The position numbers and the translations under genes were made by a program. Below, piece after piece: positions 1-7,572 of a stretch of DNA of 43,033 nucleotides. The stretch is from an uncultured Burkholderiales bacterium (GTDB lineage Bacteria > Pseudomonadota > Gammaproteobacteria > Burkholderiales > Burkholderiaceae_C). Location of the stretch: positions 1 to 43,033 of the forward strand of contig CAIZIT010000095.1 of NCBI GenBank assembly GCA_903933115.1, read 5' to 3'. The notes under the pieces are model-generated. The model saw only the letters and a program-made list of their open reading frames with translations, ran no database searches and had not been told where the DNA came from. Each line of letters starts with the position of its first letter. Position 1 is the first letter of the stretch.

Positions 1-713
1 GGTCCAAAGTACTCGTGCTTGGCGTCGACGGCACCTCGGTAGTAGACCACTCTAGAGATCTCTTGTGCTGGGGGATGAGGCGTAGGAGCAGGCGTAGATG
101 CAGGTGTAGGCGTCAGCGTGGGCATGATCTTGGCCTTGTCTGGCCCAAGAGGGTCTTGCAACGGGTCTTGCAACGGGTCTTTGGCCCCCTCACCGAGGAG
201 CGTTTGGGCTCGCATTGGATCAGGGCCAAGATCCTCGACTTGGGATTTGCTTAGAGCCTTGAGGGATCCCTTTTTACCAACCCCTCCAGGGGGCTTGGTG
301 ATCTTCAAATAGGGATAACTTTTATCATCTCGAAACAAAATGTTGTATTTGGGCTTTAAAGTCTTGATCAAGTTGTTCTCAAGAATCAAAGCCTCCGCCT
401 CAGAGCGCACGACGGTCGTCTCCATGCGGTGAATTTTCTTCACCATGTGACCAATGCGTGTGCCCCCATGGTTTTTTTGAAAATAACTCGATACCCGCTT
501 CTTGAGGCTGTTGGCCTTGCCCACATACAGCACTTGATCGAGTTCATCAAAATAACGATAAACACCCGGTAAAGACGGGAGAGCATTGACCTCGGAGAGC
601 AGTTGCTCAGCAAACACATGCTCCCTCTCCATCTCAACAGGTTCAGAGGCTGGTGATGGCGTTGGAGCTGAATGGGCGCGTTTTGCTCTTGAAGGGATGG
701 ATTTATCCGTCAT
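1..713 (-). CDS. uvrC: Excinuclease ABC subunit C, N-terminal part (runs off the left edge)
   Basis: UvrC makes the dual incisions around DNA lesions in the UvrABC nucleotide excision repair complex. The visible 237 codons hold the GIY-YIG nuclease domain: [12 protein letters not shown], then [60 protein letters not shown], and at the window edge KHEYFG. The family normally has only a few residues between the KITK-like strand and the R...G-EYFGP segment. Here roughly 70-80 residues intervene (about residues 140-220), rich in Pro, Thr and Ala, with a DPLQ repeat. The frame stays open throughout, so this is an in-frame insertion, not a break. The ATG at 713 is the first start after an in-frame stop; an internal ATG at 632 is an alternative because residues 1-27 are low-complexity. 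The identification is certain; the start is less so. Confidence 0.95.
   Translation of the reverse strand, partial: MTDKSIPSRAKRAHSAPTPSPASEPVEMEREHVFAEQLLSEVNALPSLPGVYRYFDELDQVLYVGKANSLKKRVSSYFQKNHGGTRIGHMVKKIHRMETTVVRSEAEALILENNLIKTLKPKYNILFRDDKSYPYLKITKPPGGVGKKGSLKALSKSQVEDLGPDPMRAQTLLGEGAKDPLQDPLQDPLGPDKAKIMPTLTPTPASTPAPTPHPPAQEISRVVYYRGAVDAKHEYFG
151..181. repeat. 12-bp tandem repeat inside uvrC
   Basis: The unit GGGTCTTGCAAC occurs twice in full (151-162, 163-174) and then partially (175-181). On the coding strand it encodes repeated DPLQ within the unusual UvrC insertion. The unit length is a multiple of three, so copy-number change would keep the frame. Confidence 0.85.
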
Positions 714-948
714 ACGTCGGTGGATGCTTCAGTTTTTTTGCGACTTGTATCGCCAATGGGTCCAGATGCTTTTTAGGGCAGGTTCGTGATCGTGCGATGG
801 AGTGCTTTGACATGCTGCTGCATCAATGAACTTCGTCAGCCTGACCTGATTCAGGCGCAGTATACTTTTCACAGATCCTACACGAAAGAAGACGGCGTTC
901 TATTTTCCCTATGCAATTTTCCCCCTTTCTCCTTGCTCAATTCTTGCC
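714..948. other. Divergent intergenic region between uvrC and earP
   Basis: No convincing gene lies here. It should carry the promoters of uvrC (leftward) and earP (rightward). A short palindrome, CCTGATTCAGG, sits at 845-855. A 13-residue open frame (911-952) ends in a TGA that overlaps the earP ATG. No LexA-type CTGT-N8-ACAG box was seen. Confidence 0.5.
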
Positions 949-2163
949 ATGAGTTATCCAAGCTCTTTATGGGACATCTTTTGTCAAGTGGTGGACAACC
1001 ACGGCGATTTGGGGGTGTGCTGGAGACTGAGTCAACATTTGCTGAATCTTGGGCAACGGGTGCGTCTCTTCATTGATCAACCCGAGGGCTTGACTTGGAT
1101 GGCTCCCCATCGTCACGAACTTGAAGCCCAACATCAACTGACGGTGCTGCCCTGGCCCAATGACCTCCTTTGGAGCAATCCAAGCCCCAACGCCTGGGAG
1201 AAACCTCAATGCGTGATAGAAGCCTTTGGCTGTGAAATCCCACAAACTTACCTGGCACGGCTTTGCGAGCCTCCAAAAGCTCAAGACCCTTCCTTGGTTG
1301 GCGAGCGTTCAAAGCCGTCATGGACTTGGATCAATTTGGAATATTTGAGTGCCGAAGATTACCCCGAGAGAATGCACCAATTGCCCTCACCCGTCATGCA
1401 AGGAGCCGCCAAGGGCATGACCAAATGGTTTTTTTATCCCGGTTTCACGCCACAAACGGGAGGACTTTTAAAGAGGCTTGAGCCCACACGTGCAGACACG
1501 ACGCACAACCAGAGCTTAAAGGGCAGTGATTCACCCGACCTCATCTGGAACCCTCAGGCGCAATTGAAGGTTTTTTTATTCAGCTACGAACCGCCTGCCC
1601 TCACAGGTCTTTTGAGACAATGGCTTCAACTGCAAACGCCAACACACCTCAAAGTGAGTTTTGGTCGCTCCCATGCACTGGTGCAAAGCACACTGGAGTC
1701 GACTGAATTCAAGCCTTGGGTTCGCCACGAGTCCAAGAGGTTCAAGCACATGAACCTCCTCACCATTGAATTCATCGACGCCTTGGATCACCCACAATTT
1801 GATGCCCTCTTGGCCAGCAGCGACTTGAACTTTGTCCGTGGAGAGGACTCTTGGATCAGAGCCATTTGGGCTCAAAAAGCATTCATCTGGCAAATCTACC
1901 CCCAAGACGATGGCGTTCATCTCATCAAAATGAATGCCTTTTTGAAGCGATTTGATGCCCCCGAATCCTTGCAAAAAGTCTTTAGGGTCTGGAACGGCTT
2001 TGAGACCACGCCACTCCCAGTTTTGAGCCCAGAGGAGATCTTGGTGTGGACACAGTGGACGCAAAAACTGGCCTCGCATTTAGATGCCATGCCTGATCTG
2101 TCTGAGCAGTTGTGTGATTTTTTGGCGCTTCAACAACGTGAATCAAGACCTTTATTGTCCTAA
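949..2163 (+). CDS. earP: EF-P arginine rhamnosyltransferase EarP
   Basis: EarP transfers rhamnose from dTDP-rhamnose to Arg32 of elongation factor P in the cytoplasm; the modification is needed for EF-P to rescue ribosomes stalled at polyproline. The 404-residue protein starts with WDIFCQVVDNHGDLGVCWRL, the characteristic EarP/DUF2331 N-terminus with the aspartate that acts in the inverting GT-B reaction. Near the C-terminus it has FVRGEDSWIRAIWAQKAFIW followed by IYPQDDGVHLIKMNAF, the nucleotide-sugar binding segment. Its partner efp lies 162 bp downstream on the same strand, and that EF-P has Arg at position 32, so the pair is self-consistent. The ATG at 949 has a pyrimidine-rich upstream region without a clear Shine-Dalgarno and overlaps the stop of a tiny upstream frame. 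Confidence 0.95.
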   Translation: MSYPSSLWDIFCQVVDNHGDLGVCWRLSQHLLNLGQRVRLFIDQPEGLTWMAPHRHELEAQHQLTVLPWPNDLLWSNPSPNAWEKPQCVIEAFGCEIPQTYLARLCEPPKAQDPSLVGERSKPSWTWINLEYLSAEDYPERMHQLPSPVMQGAAKGMTKWFFYPGFTPQTGGLLKRLEPTRADTTHNQSLKGSDSPDLIWNPQAQLKVFLFSYEPPALTGLLRQWLQLQTPTHLKVSFGRSHALVQSTLESTEFKPWVRHESKRFKHMNLLTIEFIDALDHPQFDALLASSDLNFVRGEDSWIRAIWAQKAFIWQIYPQDDGVHLIKMNAFLKRFDAPESLQKVFRVWNGFETTPLPVLSPEEILVWTQWTQKLASHLDAMPDLSEQLCDFLALQQRESRPLLS

Positions 2164-2325
2164 AACGAAACCTATAGCGCTCTTTTTTACTGGTGGACAA
2201 TAGGTCGGTCTCAACGAAGCATGTTAAAATGTCAGGTGCATTCAGGATCGAAGGGTCATGCCCGTGGCGTGATGAATTTCATCCTGGTCCTTATTTTTAT
2301 CTCCGTCTCAACGACCCATTAACCT

Positions 2326-2880
2326 ATGAAAATTGCTCAAGAAATTCGCGCCGGTAACGTCATCATGCATGGCAAAGACCCCATGATTGTTTTACGTGCT
2401 GAGTATGCACGGGGTGGAAGAAATGCGGCAACCGTTCGCATGAAACTCAAAAGTTTGCTGAGCAATTTCGGCACCGAGGTCGTCTTCAAAGCCGATGACA
2501 AAATGGACCAAGTCATTTTGGATAAAAAGGACTGCACTTATTCCTATTTTGCAGACCCCATGTATGTCTGGATGGATGCCGAGTACAACCAGTACGAGGT
2601 GGAGAGTGAGAACATGGGTGACGCCTTGAACTATTTGGAAGATGGTATGGGCGCTGAAGTGGTGTTCTATGACGGCAAGGCCATCTCTGTAGAGCTGCCA
2701 ACATCTGTAGAAAGAGAAGTCACATGGACCGAGCCCGCTGTCAAAGGTGACACATCGGGCAAGGTGCTCAAGCCTGCCAAAATTGCAACAGGCTTTGAAA
2801 TTCCTGTGCCCATTTTTGTGGCCCAAGGCGACCGCATCGAAATCGACACGAGGACAGCCGAGTACCGCCGCAGAGTCTGA
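2326..2880 (+). CDS. efp: Elongation factor P (Arg32 type)
   Basis: EF-P binds between the P and E sites and stimulates peptide bond formation at consecutive prolines. The 184-residue protein has the normal three-domain length: N-terminal KOW-like domain with [14 protein letters not shown], the modification loop with [12 protein letters not shown] in which R32 is at the loop tip, and C-terminal OB domains ending with [17 protein letters not shown]. Arginine at 32 (rather than the lysine of E. coli-type EF-P) is the target of EarP, encoded just upstream. The 162-bp gap before the ATG contains an AT-rich TTAAAAT stretch at about 2223 that may be a -10 element, so efp may have its own promoter. 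Downstream are a long hairpin and a U-tract terminator. Confidence 0.97.
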   Translation: MKIAQEIRAGNVIMHGKDPMIVLRAEYARGGRNAATVRMKLKSLLSNFGTEVVFKADDKMDQVILDKKDCTYSYFADPMYVWMDAEYNQYEVESENMGDALNYLEDGMGAEVVFYDGKAISVELPTSVEREVTWTEPAVKGDTSGKVLKPAKIATGFEIPVPIFVAQGDRIEIDTRTAEYRRRV

Positions 2881-2896
2881 TGCCCTTTTAGCGCGC

Positions 2897-2931
2897 ATGG
2901 AGCTCTGTTCAAGGGTTGAACACAGCTCCAT
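2897..2931. repeat. 16-bp inverted repeat downstream of efp
   Basis: The arms 2897-2912 and 2916-2931 are complementary except for one pair, with a GGG loop between them. No T-tract follows, so it is not by itself a classic terminator. It lies 17 bp after the efp stop and just before the true terminator-like structure. Confidence 0.8.
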
Positions 2932-2959
2932 GAACTCTTCGAGTGCTCTTACCGTTGCA

Positions 2960-3006
2960 AGCCGCCCCCAACAACACCTTTGAATGCTGTTTTGGGGGCT
3001 TTTTTT
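2960..3006 (+). terminator. Rho-independent terminator after efp
   Basis: A C-rich arm (about 2960-2973) can pair with TGTTTTGGGGGCT (2988-3000) and is followed by a run of T residues to 3006. The stem has a small bulge. It fits the end of the efp transcript. Confidence 0.7.
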
Positions 3007-3055
3007 ATGGGGCAAATGCCCCCTTCAAGTCAACCACCCCACCTAAAGGTCAGCC

Positions 3056-3943
3056 ATGGAAGCCCAACCATCACTTGTCGATGCCCACAGCAATCAGTTG
3101 CTCAAAGACTGGGAGCACTTTGTTCAAGCGCGCAATTTAGACGACTTGCCCCAAGACTCCAATCGACTCGCCTTTGCCGATCCGCAGTTTCTCACCCGGC
3201 GTGAGACCCGTGGCATTCGCTTTCAACTGGAGTTGCTCAAACCCGATTTGATCCAACAAGAAATGGGGATCAACCACACAGCGGTGATTTTCGGAAGTGC
3301 TCGGTTTTGTGACAAAGCGACCGCTCTGATTCAATTGCAAAAAGCCGAGGAATTGGGCAACGAGAGAGATGTGCAAAAGGCCAAAGCCATTGTCCGAAAT
3401 TCAGTTTACTACGACCAAGCGAGAGCCCTGGGTCACTTGATCACCCAAGAGTGCAAAGACATGCCTGAGGAGGACAAGCTCTTTGTTTGCACGGGAGGTG
3501 GCCCTGGCATCATGGAAGCAGCCAACCGGGGCGCGCACGATGCGGGTGGCCTCAGTGTGGGCTTGAACATCGCCTTGCCCTTTGAGCAAGAGCCCAATCC
3601 CTACATCACCAAAGAGTTGAGCTTCAGATTTCACTACTTTGCGCTTCGCAAAATGCACTTCATGATGCGAGCCAAAGCATTGGTTGCGTTCCCAGGAGGA
3701 TTTGGTACTTTGGATGAGCTCTTTGAGACCCTGACCTTGATTCAGTGCAAAAAGTCCTCTCCTGTGCCCATCATTCTTTTTGGTAAAAGCTATTGGAACC
3801 GGGTCTTTCACCCCGAAGTGTTGGTGGAAGAAGGCGCCGTCTCGGAGGAGGATTTGCGCTTCTTCAACTATGTCGATGATGTGGAGTCGGCATGGAAAAT
3901 CATCAAAGATTTTTATCAGACCGAAGCCCCCAAGCCAGCCTAG
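3056..3943 (+). CDS. LOG family protein (predicted nucleotide 5'-monophosphate phosphoribohydrolase)
   Basis: This 295-residue protein belongs to the LOG/TIGR00730 Rossmann-fold family, whose characterised members split a base from a nucleoside 5'-monophosphate; many are misannotated as lysine decarboxylase. The diagnostic motifs are VCTGGGPGIMEAANRG near residue 145 and AFPGGFGTLDELFETLT near residue 220, the latter being the PGGxGTxxE phosphate-binding and catalytic loop. The N-terminal 70 residues are an extension typical of longer proteobacterial forms. AAAGG lies 8 bp before the ATG. The gene stands alone after the efp terminator, and its last 41 bp overlap the end of the convergent MFS gene. 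The physiological substrate cannot be read from the sequence. Confidence 0.85.
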   Translation: MEAQPSLVDAHSNQLLKDWEHFVQARNLDDLPQDSNRLAFADPQFLTRRETRGIRFQLELLKPDLIQQEMGINHTAVIFGSARFCDKATALIQLQKAEELGNERDVQKAKAIVRNSVYYDQARALGHLITQECKDMPEEDKLFVCTGGGPGIMEAANRGAHDAGGLSVGLNIALPFEQEPNPYITKELSFRFHYFALRKMHFMMRAKALVAFPGGFGTLDELFETLTLIQCKKSSPVPIILFGKSYWNRVFHPEVLVEEGAVSEEDLRFFNYVDDVESAWKIIKDFYQTEAPKPA

Positions 3944-5051
3944 AACCACTGGTCACTGCAGCACTCACACACCAAAATAGGCCTTTCACGCCAATCAACG
4001 TGCCCGCCATGCCAAAGAGCATGGGCATGAAAACACTGGAGGCGTTGACCATCATGAGCCTCACCCCCAGCGCCTCACCTTGGCGATGCTCTGGGGTGAT
4101 TTGATGCATGGTGCTCATGAGCATGGGTTGCACCGCCCCCAAGAATAACCCCAAAACCCCGGAGCAAATGGCCATCATCCATGAGGCCGTGAGAAAGGGA
4201 TAAACGCCCATCATCACACCGGTCATGAACATGGAGGTGGTCATGATTTGCCACTCCGTTAAGCGCTCTGCAATCACGGGTAAGATGAATCGAATGAGCG
4301 CAGCACAAAGCGCAAAAACACCCATGATCGTTCCAATGGCCGAAGCACTGATGCCACGCTCGTGACCCAAAAGTGGGACCACAAAGGTATGAACATCCCA
4401 GCACGAGGACATGAACCAATTCACATAAAGCAGTCTTCTCAGCATGGCAATTTGAAGCAGGTCCCAAACCGACTCGCTCTTGTCTCGAGGTCTGCTCTCC
4501 ACCCCCTCTTTGGTGACCTCATGCCTCACGCCAAACCAAGCCATCAAGGGCAAGATGGCCAAAAAAATAAAGGCCGCTTGAAAGGACACATAGTCAATCA
4601 AGATGCCCGCACAAAAGGGGCCGATGAAATTGGAGATCGCAGGCCCAATCGCCAACCAACTGAAGGCCAACTTCAACTCAGCATGGTCCTTGGAGATGCG
4701 GCCCACGTGACGCTGCAAAGAAATCATGGTCGCTCCCGTCGCACCACCAGCAAAGAGACACGCCACACAAAGCGCTGGGAAGGTTTGAAAGACCGCAGCC
4801 GTGGTGGCTCCAATGCTGGCCACACACATGCCGATGAGCATGGGCAACTTGAGCCCACGCCGATCGGCAAAGCGTCCCGCAGGCAAGGCCAAAAAGATCT
4901 GTGTGATCGAGAACAAAGCCAGCATGATGCCCACTTCGAGCGCACTCGAGCCCTCTCGCAACGCCAACAAGGGGCCTGCCAAACGCACACCCGTCATGCA
5001 TGCGTGCACACAAATTTGAGCCCCGATCAGGCGAATCAACTGTCCCTTCAT
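3903..5051 (-). CDS. MFS transporter
   Basis: A 382-residue major facilitator superfamily permease of the inner membrane with about 12 hydrophobic segments. The loop after helix 2 reads LPAGRFADRRGLKLPMLIG, a clear version of the MFS motif A (GxxaDrxGrr). Conserved glycine- and proline-rich helices follow (GPAISNFIGPFCAGILID). The second half begins after a charged linker (EVTKEGVESRPRDKSESVWD). It starts within the stop of rmuC (ATGA, 4-bp overlap), so it is co-transcribed with rmuC and the dehydrogenase upstream. Its 3' end overlaps the LOG gene on the opposite strand by 41 bp. The substrate is unknown; the context does not suggest one. Confidence 0.88.
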   Translation of the reverse strand: MKGQLIRLIGAQICVHACMTGVRLAGPLLALREGSSALEVGIMLALFSITQIFLALPAGRFADRRGLKLPMLIGMCVASIGATTAAVFQTFPALCVACLFAGGATGATMISLQRHVGRISKDHAELKLAFSWLAIGPAISNFIGPFCAGILIDYVSFQAAFIFLAILPLMAWFGVRHEVTKEGVESRPRDKSESVWDLLQIAMLRRLLYVNWFMSSCWDVHTFVVPLLGHERGISASAIGTIMGVFALCAALIRFILPVIAERLTEWQIMTTSMFMTGVMMGVYPFLTASWMMAICSGVLGLFLGAVQPMLMSTMHQITPEHRQGEALGVRLMMVNASSVFMPMLFGMAGTLIGVKGLFWCVSAAVTSGSRLAWGLRSDKNL

Positions 5052-6334
5052 GCCTCATCCTCATGGGGGGGCAACAAGACAGAGGCCTCCTCGTCAGGCA
5101 AAGACTCCACCCCCTTCAAGACCCGCCTCATCTGCCTTCCCCTCGTATCTGCTTTGTCCAAGGTGTCTGCGGCCTTTTGGACTTGCTCGCGCACTTTAGA
5201 GACCCATTCCCCATAGCGCTCGAACTCCGTTTTAACCGCACCGAGCACGCGCCACACTTGTGAGGCCTGCTCCTCAAGTGCCAGGGTGCGAAAGCCCATT
5301 TGTAAACTGTTGAGCATGGCCAAAAGCGTTGTGGGCCCGGCCAAGGTCACCCGGTACTCACGCTGCAAGGTGTCCATGAGACCGGGCCTGCGAAGCACCT
5401 CGGCATAAAGCCCCTCAACAGGCAAAAACAAGATGGCAAAGTCGGTCGTGAAGGGAGGGGCCAAGTAGTTCTCTGCAATGCTCTTGGCCTCCGCTTTGAT
5501 GCGAGTCTCCAGCGCCTTGCTGGCCAACTCTGCTGCAGGCGCATCGGCTAGATCTCTGGCATCCAAGAGCCTCTCGTAGTCCTCCCTGGGAAACTTGGCA
5601 TCAATGGGCAACCAAACTGTTTCATGGGCCTCGCCTCGACCGGGAAACTTGATCGCAAAGTCCACGCGCTGATTGCTTCTGGGGCGGGTTTCAACTTGCT
5701 TGGCATATTGCTCTTGGGTGAGGACTTGTTCGAGCAAGGCCTCGAGTTGTGCTTCTCCAAAGATGCCCCTTGACTTCACATTGGTCAAAACCCTTTGCAA
5801 GTCTCCAACACCCTGGGCCAAGGTTTGCATGTGCCCCAAGCCTTGATGCACTTGATCGAGTCGATCGGCCACTTGCTTAAAGCTCTCGGAGAGCCTCAAC
5901 TCAAGGGTTGACTGGAGCTTTTCGTCCACCGTCTTTCTCATCTCGTCGAGTTTGGCGGCGTTGTTGACTTGCAGCTGCTGGAGTTGGTGATCCAGGGTCG
6001 AGCGAACCTCCAGCATGCGCTGGGAATTGCTCTCGCTCAGAGCATGAATTTGGGAGTACAAGGCGTCGTTCAAGCCCTTTTGTAAAACGCTCAATTGCTC
6101 GGTTTGGCCGCTTTGAAAAAGATTAAAGTTCTGCGTCAACTCTTGCCTGGAGAGCCTTGAGGACTCGTTCACCTCAAAACGCACATCGCGCTCGAGTTTG
6201 TCGATCTTGTCTTGAAGCACTTTGAGCTGCTGAGTCAACTCCTCGTTTTGAGCCGATGGAGCGGGACGAAAGATGAGAAACAAAAGCATCAGCAAGGATG
6301 CCAAGGACAATAGACTGCTCAGAACTTCCGTCAT
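5048..6334 (-). CDS. rmuC: DNA recombination protein RmuC
   Basis: RmuC is a membrane-anchored, nuclease-like protein thought to limit inversions and recombination at short inverted repeats. The 428 residues comprise an N-terminal transmembrane anchor (SLLSLASLLMLLFLIFRPAP), a long coiled coil (about residues 30-170, heavy in Gln, Glu and Leu) and the RmuC domain with GIFGEAQLEALLEQVLT, RVDFAIKFPG, LPIDAKFPREDYERLLDA, and DFAILFLPVEGLYAEVL. The ATG at 6334 (MTEVLSS) is preferred. A TTG at 6358 would extend the protein by 8 residues and overlap the upstream gene by 11 bp. It overlaps the MFS start by 4 bp. Confidence 0.93.
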   Translation of the reverse strand: MTEVLSSLLSLASLLMLLFLIFRPAPSAQNEELTQQLKVLQDKIDKLERDVRFEVNESSRLSRQELTQNFNLFQSGQTEQLSVLQKGLNDALYSQIHALSESNSQRMLEVRSTLDHQLQQLQVNNAAKLDEMRKTVDEKLQSTLELRLSESFKQVADRLDQVHQGLGHMQTLAQGVGDLQRVLTNVKSRGIFGEAQLEALLEQVLTQEQYAKQVETRPRSNQRVDFAIKFPGRGEAHETVWLPIDAKFPREDYERLLDARDLADAPAAELASKALETRIKAEAKSIAENYLAPPFTTDFAILFLPVEGLYAEVLRRPGLMDTLQREYRVTLAGPTTLLAMLNSLQMGFRTLALEEQASQVWRVLGAVKTEFERYGEWVSKVREQVQKAADTLDKADTRGRQMRRVLKGVESLPDEEASVLLPPHEDEA

Positions 6335-6347
6335 GGGGCGTTCACTT

Positions 6348-7343
6348 TCATTTCTCAAGCACCTCAGGATTCAAAGGCGTGAGGGCTTGGCGACGGCTGA
6401 AGAATTCGATCAGATTGTCGGCGGCCAAATTGGACATTTTCAAACGCGTTTGTATGGTGGAGCTGGCGATGTGAGGGGTCAACACCACTCGTTTTTGAGT
6501 CAAAAGCCTGGGATTGATCTGCGGTTCACCCTCAAAAACATCCAAAGCAAAACCACCCAAATGCCCTCTTTCCAAGGCATCGACCAAGGCCTCTTCATCG
6601 ATCAATCCACCTCTAGCAATGTTGATCAAATGCGCACCTGGCTTCATCAAAGACAATTGGCGCGCTCCAATCATGTGATGGCATTCAGGACTGTAGGGCA
6701 AGACCAGCATCACGTGATCAGACTGAGCGAGGAGCGCATCGAGCTCCACCCAGCTCGCTCCACAAGCCTTTTCAACATCGGCAGGCAAAACACTTCGGTT
6801 GTGATAAATGACCTTCATGTCAAAACCCATGGACGCACGCTTGGCCACCGCTTGTCCAATTCGACCCATGCCAATGATGCCAAGCGTTGAGCCATGAACA
6901 TCTTGACCGGCCATCAAATCATAGCGCCACTGCTTCCACTGCTGGTCACGTAAAAAGTGCTCGCTCTCGACCAATCTTCTGGCACAAGCCATCAACAATG
7001 CAAAGCCAAAATCGGCCGTGGTTTGGGTCAAGACATCTGGGGTATTGGTGGCCAAAACGCCAGCCCGGGTCATGCTGAGCAAGTCAAAATTATTGTATCC
7101 AACAGCCATGTTGGCACAAATTTTCAGTTGTGGACACGCTTTGAGGAGCGATTCATTGATGACATCCGAACCCGTGGTCAACAGCCCATCTGCTTGAGAG
7201 GCCAAAAGTCGAAACTGCTCCGCAGTGAGCGCTTGATCGGCTTGGTTGTGGACCACTTCAAAGTGTGACTCCAAACGGCCAATGACCTCAGGAAAATTGG
7301 GTCGAGGGATGTAGATCTTGGGCTTTGCGTTCACGGGTGTCAT
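6348..7343 (-). CDS. D-2-hydroxyacid dehydrogenase (glyoxylate/hydroxypyruvate reductase-like)
   Basis: A 331-residue NAD(P)-dependent D-isomer 2-hydroxyacid dehydrogenase. The nucleotide-binding fold begins with STLGIIGMGRIGQAVAKRA (GxGxxG) near residue 151. The catalytic set is present: Arg in INIARGGLIDEEAL, Glu in DVFEGEP and His in LTPHIASST. The substrate motif AVGYNNFD with the preceding CANM matches the GhrB/GyaR subgroup that reduces glyoxylate and hydroxypyruvate. It is first in a minus-strand set with rmuC and the MFS gene (junction to rmuC within a few bases). No strong Shine-Dalgarno is seen before the ATG at 7343. The exact substrate is inferred only. Confidence 0.88.
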   Translation of the reverse strand: MTPVNAKPKIYIPRPNFPEVIGRLESHFEVVHNQADQALTAEQFRLLASQADGLLTTGSDVINESLLKACPQLKICANMAVGYNNFDLLSMTRAGVLATNTPDVLTQTTADFGFALLMACARRLVESEHFLRDQQWKQWRYDLMAGQDVHGSTLGIIGMGRIGQAVAKRASMGFDMKVIYHNRSVLPADVEKACGASWVELDALLAQSDHVMLVLPYSPECHHMIGARQLSLMKPGAHLINIARGGLIDEEALVDALERGHLGGFALDVFEGEPQINPRLLTQKRVVLTPHIASSTIQTRLKMSNLAADNLIEFFSRRQALTPLNPEVLEK

Positions 7344-7572
7344 TTTGCGGAGCTATGAGAGGGATGTTTTAGGAGGTATGAAACCCCAAAGAGTGCTTGA
7401 GATTGAGTCGACAAGGCCAAGAAAAATGGATGAAGGCCCATCAAGGCTTTTGGGGAAGATCAAGTGTCAATGAAGGCCACCTCGGGGTTGGTTTGAAGAT
7501 CTTGTGTTTTTTATGTCTCACTTGGATGTCTTGAAAAAGTGCATTTGGATGATGAACTCCCCAGCCAACTTT
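7344..7572. other. Intergenic region between the dehydrogenase and nhaD
   Basis: This 229-bp stretch should contain the promoter of the dehydrogenase-rmuC-MFS transcript and the 3' end of nhaD. AGGAGGT at 7371-7377 directly abuts an ATG of a 31-codon plus-strand frame, but the spacing is too short for good initiation. No clear terminator was seen. Confidence 0.4.

Noticed and set aside
786-1076. A 96-codon plus-strand frame overlapping the start of earP
   Set aside because: It overlaps EarP in another frame and reads as unstructured, Cys/Phe-rich sequence; only the short 911-952 leader is worth noting.
4362-5216. A 284-codon open frame antisense to the MFS gene
   Set aside because: It lies wholly across the MFS and rmuC coding strands, has a Gln/His/Arg-rich composition typical of an antisense reading, and no recognisable motif.
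7378-7473. A 31-codon plus-strand frame directly after AGGAGGT
   Set aside because: The Shine-Dalgarno abuts the ATG, which is too close for efficient initiation, and the peptide has no recognisable feature.
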